Source: Brienomyrus brachyistius
Taxonomy: Eukaryota > Chordata > Actinopteri > Osteoglossiformes > Mormyridae
Direction: 5' to 3'
DNA: 64,000 nucleotides
NCBI RefSeq assembly: GCF_023856365.1
Contig: NC_064551.1
Location: 3,118,501 to 3,182,500, forward strand
The first letter of the stretch is position 1; every line of letters starts with the position of its first letter. The position numbers were made by a program, and so were the translations under genes. The notes under the pieces are model-generated. The model saw only the letters and a list, made by a program, of their open reading frames with translations. It was not told the origin of the DNA and did no database searches. Shown here piece by piece: positions 12,742 to 22,390 of this stretch.

Positions 12742-13051
12742 GGTATATCCAGACCTCCCAGTTTTGGGACCTGGGTTTGAGTCTCTGCCATGGTTCCGTG
12801 TGTGGAGCTTGCATGTTCTCCCCGTGTTCTCCTGGGGTTTCCTCTGGGTACTCCGGTTACCCCTCCCCACAGTCCACAAACATAATTGGAGCTGCCAAAT
12901 TGCCCTTAGCTGTGAGTGTGCCCTGCTATGGTTTGGCACCCCCACCCTGGGTTATTCCCTGCCTGTAGCCTCTGGGATAGGCTCCAGACCCCCCCCCCCC
13001 CAAACAGGAAAAGCAGTTTTAAAAAAATGGATGGGTAGATGTATGGTATAT
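12742..13051 (+). mobile_element. L2/Maui-like LINE tail or tail-sharing SINE, plus strand
   Basis: The order of blocks is that of a very common fish retroposon. First comes a tRNA B-box-like word ggtttgagtctctgcc (about 12,775). Then gcatgttctccccgtgttct, tcctctgggtactccggtta and acagtccacaaacat follow, with gggttattccctgcc and gggataggctccagacc after them. The copy ends in a C13 run, an A run and atggatggg. The flanking 7-mer ggtatat occurs at 12,742-12,748 and 13,045-13,051 and may be the target duplication. No reverse transcriptase remains. Confidence 0.75.
12989..13001. repeat. C13 homopolymer
   Basis: Thirteen consecutive C inside the retroposon, at a position where related copies often carry shorter C runs. 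It has probably expanded by slippage. Confidence 0.95.
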
Positions 13052-14953
13052 ATACATAATATATACACTCAACTAGAAAAAAATTCATGCAGTGGGCGGC
13101 GTATGATCTATATAATTCTTGGATGTCTGTTGTCGTAGCAGGATTTTTGTGTGAAAAATTTGCACCATTACCTGAGCCAGCTACCTAAAACATTTTTTCC
13201 CTTCCTAAAAATCAATGTTTAATTTAGCTACTTAGTTAGTCCCACTTAAAAAATTGAGGAAAGTCCTTATAATTGAGCACCATGCATTTAATTATTTCTA
13301 CCTTTACAACTGAAAAGGTTATAACTAAAAAAAGACGACTTTGAATATCTTATGACTGAATCTCCGATTAGGATCTGAGACGAAGAAGAACTGAAGACCA
13401 TTAGGTTTGTTTTTCATTTATTTTTTTATTTTTCTGGCGAATGGTAGATTTAAATCATTTAAGCTATAATTGACTATGGGACTGGGGATTCTGAAGCTTC
13501 TTACAAAGGATCAAACATCTACATCAAGGACCTTTTTAGGGAAAAGAGAGCACATTAGGGTTTGTAACTCTACAAAAGTCATCAGAAAGAGTTTGGGTAA
13601 CGTGTGAGTGTCTTTGGAAAAGTGCCCAATCTTAGCTTGCTTGATTCACTCTCTTTGAAACATTTTATGTGTTTCTGTGTTTAATTAAGTGAACTAGGCA
13701 TGGTGGAAATTCTTTTTTTAAAAGCCCACGGTGAGAAAGGCGGCGTTCAATCCTACTCAAGTTACGATTTTTTACAGGGACACAAGAAGCAAAATTACAC
13801 ATAAGGTTTGCTTTGCCGTCCCTTTACTGGGCAAGTGTCGATTCTTTCGCGATGGTTGGTACAAATTAGACCTGAGAGCAGATCGGCTGGAAAGATAATA
13901 AGACAGAAAGACAGAAAGCTGATTCATGTCATCTGCGTGACTCACGGGGCACGGAATTGTTCGCAGGATAGTAAGGATATAGCTGTGCACAGCTGCGTAC
14001 TATCAGCCCGCGCCAGAGCTGCGCTGCGGGAGCCCGGCCACAGCCCGGTATATCCATGCCCCACGCGCTCTGGGAGATTCCTTCCGCTCTTGTTGATACA
14101 TATTGAACAAAATATCCCAGGGAAAATAAACAGCGGGGTCAGCCGTGACCCCACACTGGACTGCCTTTATTAGAATACCTAATGCAGAAGTCGCCAGTAT
14201 ATTCTGCTCTGACAGTACCATGCTCTGGCTATATATAAGGATATTTAAAGGGATGTAGCTAATGGTCAGAAAATGGATCTCAACGGCTACATTTAATTTT
14301 TCATGAAATTACACAAGACAGTAACAAAATACCCATCCATTTTCGATAATTACGTAACCAAGTCTGGATCCCATCCCAGAAAGGACGAGGAATGAGGCTG
14401 GGGAATCTCTCAGAAGGATGCCAATACATGCATTTTCGTGAAATGATTTGATTCTACAAGGATTACAAAAAAAAAATACAAAAGATATTTGTATCATGTT
14501 GAAATCGTGAGTATTACTGTGTTTTAAAGCTGCTAGCTAATTCTGATACGCTATGTTTTTAAGAGTTTTAAATTATTGAAATACGCTTGTGACAGTAGAT
14601 CATACTGTCAGCTGACTGCTAGACAGGAATCATGTTCTTGTGTTAAAGCAGAGAAACCGGCGTCTTTGAAGACGCAAATGAGATGTTGCTACAGGAAAAA
14701 GCAAGCAACTCCCACAGCTGGGAACGTATGAATAACGGCTCATCTGCCTTTCAGCTCAGACCCCCCCAGCAAGCTAAACGTCGAGAGAGTGCAAGGGGGC
14801 CCAGGGAGATTAATTGGAGATACAGTGGTTTTGCTGTAAATCACGTGGGTCAAGAATTCACAGCAGTTCAACGTAGGTTGAAGGACATTCCCAAGGGTTT
14901 CCTCATTTATGATAAAGATATGTGTTTGGAGGTGTGCGGAAATATCACACAGC
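13052..14953. other. Non-coding DNA with a GC-richer patch
   Basis: Mostly AT-rich. A patch at 13,990-14,230 is GC-richer and gives overlapping open frames on both strands (up to 121 codons) without recognised domains. A strong TATA-like word ctatatataagg sits near 14,229, but no associated transcript can be identified. Confidence 0.4.
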
Positions 14954-15097
14954 CAGGGGCGCTGCTAAGGATTTTGGGCCCCATGAAAAGAATCTTGACA
15001 GGCTCCCCAACACATTTATTGGGGGCTTCTCTGGGCCCCCTCTCAGTCATGGGCCCTGAGAATCGTCATCGTTTACCCCCCCTTTACAGCGCCCCTG
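14954..15097. mobile_element. hAT-type miniature element, 144 bp
   Basis: It starts CAGGGGCGCTG and ends CAGCGCCCCTG, so the 11-bp terminal repeats are perfect. The flanks are cacacagc (14,946-14,953) and cacactgc (15,098-15,105), an 8-bp target duplication with one mismatch, as expected for hAT. The interior is rich in gggccc words and has no transposase. It lies inside a 161-codon open frame (14,683-15,168, plus) that it helps keep open. That frame is not considered a gene. Confidence 0.85.
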
Positions 15098-15105
15098 CAC
15101 ACTGC

Positions 15106-15540
15106 TTTTTAAATTGCATCATGTTTGTATTTCCAAGCTCGGACCCTCAATTTATTTCCCACATCTAAAATTATTACGCAGTTTCATTGTTATTAAGAGG
15201 AATGGTTTAAAGATGCATTCTTTAAAGAAAAAAAAAACTGTTACTAAATTTCACCATTGTTTTGCTGAATAAATTTGGATAATTACTTACTTTTGCAATA
15301 AAATATGAAGCAATGAATAAAATACAATTAAAGCAAATAAGAACACAGGGTCTTGAGAGACATTAAATTCATTTATGTGCTCTTGAGATGGAAAGTATAT
15401 TATTAAAATTAACTTAAAAATGATTTGGTTTATGTCATCTTTTAATTCTTTGAAGAGTGGGTGGTCTAATCACTCAGTCATAAAAAATAACCACTTGCTG
15501 TCTGTATTCTGGGTCATATGACTCAGATCCAGTCTGTCAC
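15106..15540. other. Non-coding AT-rich DNA
   Basis: Nothing recognised apart from a short A run near 15,229. Confidence 0.5.
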
Positions 15541-15546
15541 TGGGCC

Positions 15547-15622
15547 CACACACACATACAGTTGCGCAAACACGCATGCATGCATGCACACACACATGCA
15601 CGCAAACAAACACACATACACA
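15547..15622. repeat. Imperfect CA-rich microsatellite
   Basis: Cacaca, gcatgcatgcatgca and caaacaaacacaca words follow one another. The tract borders a SINE-like segment at its right. Confidence 0.8.
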
Positions 15623-15765
15623 GTTTATTGCTAAGACGTCTGAGATACCTGAACAGTTGTGTCAGGAACAAACCGGCACAAACACAAGGTTGCGACACAG
15701 AAGAGGGGCGAGATTCAAACCTGCGACCACAGACTTGTGACATGGCACCGCTGCCTTTCCAGGTA
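15623..15765 (-). mobile_element. tRNA-derived SINE-like fragment, minus strand
   Basis: Read on the minus strand it contains gcagcggtgccatgtcacaa and gtcgcaggtttgaatctcgc. The latter has the layout of a tRNA B box (GGTTCGAATCC-like), as found at the head of the other retroposon copies in this window. No complete tRNA fold is visible and no tail was found. Confidence 0.5.
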
Positions 15766-17513
15766 AACCTTCAAATTTAATTCTATATAAATTAATGTGA
15801 CTTTCTAAAATGTATTTTTTATTTTACATTTTATTTTTATTTTAATTATGTAAAATCCTTTTGCCTGGTAATCGCATGCAGTGTTGGCACTTTCGAAGCA
15901 GCGAAAAATCGTTGTGCTAGACGTTCGAATGAAAGATGAGTGAGGCGAGGTGTTGTGTCACACAACAGCAAAGCGGCAGCAGCGAGATCACCCGTGGCGG
16001 CTCACTGTTTTGAAGATCGTCTTCATTCTCTGGGGCGTACGCGCCTCCGGTGGCTGCTATTAACTGAAAGCGCTTCCTGCCACCTGTGTTTTTGCGGCAC
16101 CACATGGAAAGGAGTCAAAACTTTTTGACCTTCAGATATTTATTTCCCGATTTGTGGTTTTTGTCTCATATTCATTACATGCTGCTAACTCCAAGGAAAC
16201 GGCCACCCGAAAATGTTTTTTTTTAGTTTCCGTTTGAGCATTTGTGCCGGAACATAAAATAAAAACAATGCCTGTTTGGGAGCTTGCCACAAAAGAACAA
16301 GCCATCTTCTCGTGTCTTAAAAGAGATATGTAACTCATTGTAGGTAATCAATTTCTGAGCTAGTCCACGGCCATAATGGCGCCCGTATTAAAAGCATTTT
16401 CACCTAAGATTCATGTACATATGGTTTAAAACAATCAATAAAATTAATTAAATAGAAACTTATGCCCTCAAACGACTGAAATCAATATTTGGGAAGCAGA
16501 CAGATTTATTTTCAGTCTGAATCTAGATACAAGTTTTACAGTGATCGATCTTTGCACTGGAGCAGCCTCTGACTACAATATGATATTTTTGCATATTACC
16601 TTCCAGCCGATGTTCAAAATGATAATTAATTTATAAGGCATTGCAGCGAAAACTGCATTTATAAAGCTTACTAATATCTCACCATGTTTCCCAGCCATTA
16701 GTAGGTAAAAGGCACTGGTAGATTTTGCTTCCAGTTAGGGTTTGTTCAATGAATACTCCCTCAGTAAAGGAGAGACAAAGCCCAGCCACGTGAGGATACA
16801 CATCAGTGAGTTAGAGTCAGACGCCATCGCACAACAGTCCCATTATGGCCGTCACCATGGTGCTGTGCAAGATGTTAGCGTTAGCATCTCTGTATGTCCT
16901 GACATTACATCATGTCTCGATCCTCAGTGGCTGGGTGTTTTCTTGAAAGGCGGGGCCATCCATCACTTCTGCTCCATGCAGAAAAGAGGCTGTCGCTTTC
17001 TCGCATTAAAATAATGTGTAATGTTTCAGCCTCCTATTCTAAAAAGAGGTTCAGGTGCATAAAATGCAAAATGCAGAACTGCTACCCATCCGAAACATGC
17101 TCTGCTTAAGATCTTTGCCAGCGGCCCGCGACTCCTGAAGCATGTCTTCCAGGGTGACGTTATTACCACTTACATTGCTGGAAATGCAGACTTAGGCTTT
17201 ATGCGTCTAAATTTCCTTTGGACACAAGTGCGTCCAAAAACCGCGTATTTTAACCACAAACGTGTCACAAGCGTGTCCAGCACAGACGCACAGCAGGCCA
17301 GAGAGACACACCGAAACAAGCGGACCTGGAATGAACTCACACCTGGAGAAAAAAAAAAACAATGCAGGAATGATGAAATACATGCTTCACTTTTTGACGC
17401 ATTCGCAGGATATTCTTATGGGAAACTGCATTGTCTGTGCTGCAATAAACACACCCATTTCCAGGAAACTTTAGCTTCTCCCCAAACATGCGTCCCTTAA
17501 GATGGGGTTGCTT

Positions 17514-17515
<2 letters not shown>
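15766..17515. other. Non-coding unique DNA
   Basis: No gene recognised. Short open frames of 60-100 codons on both strands lack family resemblance. Confidence 0.5.
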
Positions 17516-17602
<87 letters not shown>

Positions 17603-17606
17603 TACA
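17516..17606. repeat. (GT)n-(TA)n-(CA)n palindromic microsatellite
   Basis: About 33 bases of alternating GT are followed by about 10 bases of TA and then about 40 bases of CA, so the left arm is the reverse complement of the right arm. The tract could extrude as a long hairpin or cruciform and, as alternating purine-pyrimidine DNA, adopt Z-form. It reads open on both strands as Val-Cys and Thr-His dipeptides, which is an artefact. Confidence 0.95.
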
Positions 17607-18763
17607 TATTAAAAAACACACACTTAAAATGGCTCTGGACTGCCACTTCCCAGCTCCTTCCCAACCACAGCCCTAATGATCACCATCGGTGGCAGACATG
17701 CAGCTGAAATGCAGCTCCAGGTGTGTGTGTGTGTGTGTGCGGCCTGCATGTCCGCCCTGTGACCGCATGTGTTTCTGCTTCCTACCGCAGTTTGACGTGT
17801 GATTTAGGCGAATTGATGACTCCAAATGAACCTTAAGGTGTGGGCATGTGTGAGCAAAGATTCCTGCCTTGTACTGGAGCACTCTGCAGGGATTACCCAT
17901 CCATGTCCTCTTTCTTGGCCAATGATTTTGAAAATGGGCAAATATATTAAACCGACTTATGTTCGATAATCACAAAACAAGCGAAATGATTGGCATTCTA
18001 AGTCTATACCTCCGCGATAAGTATAGCTAGTCCACACTATATGAACATAGTCTAAGCAAAAATGCTTACCCATAATCCACCTAGAAGTGGCACTAATGCC
18101 ATGGCAGTCAGCACCAGGCAGCAGAGAGAACCTGTAGTCATGTTTTTCAACACCTACAGCCACATTTCTCTAATATCATTTGGGCTGATGCACCATCACC
18201 ACCAGAAGCTTCTCCATCAAGTTAAGGGCAATTATAATCTGCACAGCAGCAAGAAACGTATTTTTTATGAAACAGCGCAACAAAATAGGCACTAACTGCA
18301 TCCCACGGTGCCCGGGAAGCACTCACCTAACCGACTGCGGCAAAATATGAAGAAAATGCAGAAAAATATACCTTAGCGGCAGCCAAGGATGAGCACCAAT
18401 AAACCTCACTGGCTGGTTACAACTGTATTTCATCATTTCAGGAGGTAATTTTTCTGCAGTGTCAGCTGTGGACTTTCTAATCACAAACTCTGATGTCCAA
18501 ATAAACCTGCGTTCACCTTGATTGTGTTTCGAGAGAGGGACAATACACTTCATGGTTTTCGAGCTCACAATAGAGAAAATTGTTCTTACAGTGTGTGGGC
18601 TGTTGTGTGGATGGTTTTGTGGTTATTATTTTTTAGATGTTGTGATTGGTTGGTCAGAGGGAAAACACTGCCCCTTCAGCTCAGATTCTCAGATCTCAGT
18701 CTCAGATCTTTAGTACACGTGACCATACACATTACCATACACGCTTGGCATGACAGGGTGGCC
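17607..18763. other. Non-coding DNA with a second GT run
   Basis: A (GT)n tract of about 19 bases lies at 17,721-17,739. Otherwise nothing was recognised. Confidence 0.5.
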
Positions 18764-18835
18764 GACTCTCACGCATCTGGCGTGACACTCACACTTTCAG
18801 ACTCTCACACATCTGGCGTGACACATTTTCAGACT
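18764..18835. repeat. 36-bp tandem duplication
   Basis: Two copies begin gactctcacgcatctggcgt (18,764) and gactctcacacatctggcgt (18,800), exactly 36 bp apart. Each continues gacac. A third degenerate start (cagactcatgctcatgc) follows at about 18,830. Confidence 0.8.
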
Positions 18836-20125
18836 CATGCTCATGCAAGAAATCTTATGGCAAATTTATATTATTCCATTACAGACCTAAAATTAGCTAC
18901 ATCAAAAGCATATGGGTAGTTTGCTAACACTACAGACTTTTTACAACGTAATAAACGTGTTACATGCTTGTAAATGCGTGTGCATGCATGTCCAGACTTT
19001 TTCAAACTGAAAATCACTCCAGCCAGCTGACCGAACACTGTCATGATCCCATGACAACTGACTTCAACCTTCATAGCGAGGGCTTTTATTGAACGTAGGG
19101 CTTTTATTTTTGCATAAGAGTGTGTGAGATCAGTGGCAAATCCATTGTAATCTCCTGCTAAGCCAGAGGCATCCTGAAAAATTCTGCGAGTGGGAGATGG
19201 TCTGGGTATCACTGGGTCTTTCATGCAAGCGTAGGAGATTAGGACTAAGGAGCATATTCTTCTCAAAGTTCTCACCCAAAAATCAAACTTGTAATTTCCA
19301 CTACATCAGTATCAAACAAAGGCATTGGATGACCTTCAAACAGACAGTTATAGACTCCATATGACAAAAGAATGTTTTTTTTTTTAATTAATAATAAACA
19401 AACAGGCTTGACAGAATTGATTAGGTAGAAATTAACCACTTAAATCAATAAATATAACAAAAATTGCAATCCAGTCTTTTTGAGTCGGTGAATTTGGGTC
19501 ATTGCTATAATTCCTCACAGCAATATTTCCCTGTCCTCCAGAAATATGAATTACATAAAGAGTACAAAGCATGGTTTGAAATAAAATCAAATGAAGAGGG
19601 AACAATCCACTTTGTCATCTATAAATATGTGCTGTTTGCAAGTGGCGTTATTGACATTGGATTGTGCTCTGCGTTCCACTCAAGCCCATGGAGTCTCTCC
19701 GCTTGGTGGGGAGGTAAAACACGGCAGCTTTAAATACCTCCGTCACCCTTCTCCTTGAAAGTTACGGAAGAGGAGTCTGTTTGAAAGTGGCACACAGGGC
19801 CGCTTTCTGTTTCCTACTCAATATGCTAACCGCTTACTGTCAATTTGTTTGTTTGTTTATTTCAGCACGCCTACCAATAATTCCTTGGAGCAAAATTTTT
19901 CTCTCGCCTGGGTCATAAATTAGGCAGAGGTCTTCTGACAAAGACATCAGGCTCAGACAAGAAAAGCAGTGGCTTAGAAGAGGAGGATTTATATTTGAAT
20001 AATGATGGATCCTTGACAACAGTGATGGATAGTGCTGTGCGTTCCATGGTATCAGTTTGACTGGCTTGCCGATCTGCCCCACATCCAGCCCAGTGGAGGT
20101 GAAGTTAGTGCATGGAGTTAGTAAT
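18836..20125. other. Non-coding unique DNA
   Basis: No gene recognised. A 134-codon minus-strand frame (18,871-19,275) has no domain resemblance and is treated as chance. A tttg repeat lies near 19,846-19,858. Confidence 0.5.
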
Positions 20126-20138
20126 GGGGGGGGGGGGG
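20126..20138. repeat. G13 homopolymer
   Basis: Thirteen consecutive G, followed by further G-rich words to about 20,178 (gaggggggcgggggt). A four-stranded G structure could form on the plus strand. Confidence 0.95.
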
Positions 20139-20229
20139 CTCGTTTTGGAGGAGGGGGGCGGGGGTTGAGGGATGGGGGCACAGGGGCTTGGCGGTACCGC
20201 GATTCCTTCCAAGCACACAGGCTCTATTT

Positions 20230-20430
20230 CCACGGCTGAGATGTCTGCTGATCGCCTTGGGCTCTCGTTATTCTCACCGGTACAGCAGCATTGGTGGTTA
20301 CAGCCACAATTACTCTGTTATGTCCAATTAGTCCTGTAATTATGCTGCGGTAATTGCTGCTATGATTGCCGCTTAGGCTACAAAGAACTACCCATCACAG
20401 CACATTCATTGCCTTTGCCGGGGTTGGTGG
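20230..20430. promoter_or_regulatory. Candidate enhancer with clustered homeodomain-type sites
   Basis: Within about 60 bp there are four ATTA/TAAT cores, in the words acaattact (about 20,306), ccaattagt (20,325), gtaattatg (20,336) and gtaattgct (20,350). The surrounding sequence is non-repetitive and of mixed composition with no long open frame. Such clustering is common in developmental enhancers of vertebrates. The target gene cannot be seen in this window. Confidence 0.28.
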
Positions 20431-20439
20431 AGAAAGTTG

Positions 20440-22013
20440 AGCTGCACTGGTCTTGTTAGAATATCTTTGTACTCGGCTGAAAATGGTGTCAGCGACTGGG
20501 GGACCGTGTTGTGGGAGCGGAGAACAGGATCTGAATGTATGGGCATGTTTACATCGGTCCTGTTATGGCCGGACCTGCATTGTGAACAACAGGTCAGGGA
20601 AGGTACAAGGAATTAGACTTCCTTCTTCGAGAAACCTCACTAAATGGTTTTAGCTCTGGTTAATAGGTTTGCGAGTGGTGGGCCAGCGATCAGTGTGGGG
20701 GTCCGCACACAAAGAAAAAAGATGGGAATGGTGGCAGAGGAAAATGAGGGACCTGGGATTGTCGTGTCATCCCAAGTTTGGGGGGAGGGGGAGGGCAGCC
20801 TTGGAGTGGCTCGGAAAGCAAGATCGCATTGTCATGCAGCACACGTCTCGCAGTGATGCATACCTACCTCACAGATTGCCGCTACTACTTTCGTTTTTTT
20901 TTTTTTTTTACAAAATCTCATCATGAGCATAAAACAGGAATGTTAGCTTCTTTTTTTCACACCTCAGCCCTCAAATTTCCCAGATGGCTGCTAGAAAATG
21001 CTCGAAATAAGATCAAGGCAAAAACCACCGTCGTAAAATTGCACCCGAAGCATCTTATCAAATGTTATTACGATCACACGCGTGTTCGCGCATCTTCCGT
21101 GATGTTTCTTAAAGCAAGGCTCTGAAATGTCTCTGTGACCAGCGCCATGTGGCAGGATAATATCCGCCCGTAAAGTGCACAGGGGATACACCGGGAAGCG
21201 ACTCAGCAGTATTCTTAACTCTCCTTTTCCGAACATTTCCCATTTACGCGCCGTTACGGCCGCAGATTAGGTGCACAGCTTCTGCCTGGGATACGAGGCG
21301 AGCTCACAGGCCGACGCACATGATGGATTGTGTAATAGAGGGAATGGACTGATCCTAAGTGCTGACAGGTTTCTGTGGCGGACAGGTCAGGGACGGTCCA
21401 GTGTTTGCCATGACCGGGCGAGGTCGACCCTGCCTACAGCACACACCGAACACCGAGTGCCTCAGGGGCCAGAGAAGAATGAATGTTGCGTAAAACCTCT
21501 TCCCCGGGTGCAGGGCACAGCGAAGGAGCCCCAACTTAGGCTCAGCTGGCTCCGGAAATCCCCACTTCGCAAAACAAAAAAAGAAATGATTTCGCAGATA
21601 ATATCCCGACATTTTTTTTCCCACCAATGGCAGGTGAGCTGCTCCATACTAGTGACACTCTCACAATATTACTCTGCTGTCATTTAATTTGGCGATAGTC
21701 TATGCAGCACGGATGTTCTGATGCTCGATTCAGCTGCGACACCACAGTTCCACTCAAGGATTTTATTTATTTTTTTCCTCCTCTTTTCTGTTCCGTTCGC
21801 AGACATATTTTGTGTTGGTGTGTCATCCAGGGGCCAGATATTTAAAGAAAAGAGAGCTGGGTTCTGAAGTGGCTCTTCTGAGAGATGCCTGTGTAATTCC
21901 ACTCGGCAGATGAATAGAATCTTTCAGTCGGCAGTCCTGTCAATCCCGTCGCTTTGAAGTGTGACAACTTCACAAGGAAGTGCAATAAAAGGGGTAAAAA
22001 GGAGGACGGTGAA
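20440..22013. other. Non-coding DNA with GC-rich low-stop stretches
   Basis: A 138-codon plus-strand frame (21,271-21,687) overlaps minus-strand frames of 90 and 61 codons. None has recognised motifs, and the pattern fits GC-rich non-coding DNA. A T15 run lies at about 20,895-20,909. Confidence 0.45.
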
Positions 22014-22035
22014 GGGGGGGGGGGAGGGGGGGGGG
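22014..22035. repeat. G11-A-G10 homopurine tract
   Basis: Eleven G, one A and ten G in succession. It is a potential G-quadruplex and a polymerase-slippage site. Confidence 0.95.
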
Positions 22036-22059
22036 CAAAAAAGTTGATGTCTGTATTTT

Positions 22060-22390
22060 AAAACGAGGACACGATGAGTCTTTCCTGAGCAGCCTCTCTG
22101 CGTTTAATGAGTACAAATACTTCCCGCGGAATAAGAGGAGAGACGGGCAGCCTGTCATGGGAAAATCGCGGCGGCGGGGATGCGGTCACTTCGATTTGCA
22201 TTTGTAAATAATCAGCCGGCTGTTTTGGCCGCCCTGCCGAAATGGCATCTCTGCGAGCTGCCCGGATCACGAGTCACGGGGAGAACTGGAGATGTGGTCT
22301 TAAAGATTAGCCCATACGCTGAGGCCGCGTACTGTAGCCTGGAGATTATTGACGGCGGCGAAATGCGGCCGGCGGAGAAAATGTGAAAAT
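22060..22390. promoter_or_regulatory. Candidate CpG-containing conserved element with octamer
   Basis: A perfect POU octamer ATTTGCAT lies at 22,194-22,201, followed at once by a forkhead-type gtaaata (22,204-22,210). CpG-bearing words (tcgcggcggcgggga, gacggcggcgaaatgcggcc) surround it in an otherwise AT-rich neighbourhood, which suggests constraint or lack of methylation. No coding frame of note is present. The regulatory role is inferred only. Confidence 0.28.

Noticed and set aside
12775..12800. tRNA gene suggested by the B-box-like word
   Set aside because: Only the B-box-like part is present and it is followed by the retroposon body. It is a tRNA-derived SINE/LINE feature, not a tRNA gene.
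14225..14245. TATA-box promoter (ctatatataagg)
   Set aside because: No downstream transcript, exon or other core promoter element can be identified. Such words are frequent by chance in AT-rich DNA.
14683..15168. 161-codon plus-strand frame as a gene
   Set aside because: A large part is the 144-bp hAT element, with no domain and no splice or homology support.
17337..17707. Val-Cys / Thr-His dipeptide repeat proteins
   Set aside because: Translation of the GT-TA-CA microsatellite.
18871..19275. 134-codon minus-strand frame
   Set aside because: No recognised motif, no homology remembered, and a length compatible with chance in 64 kb of six-frame sequence.
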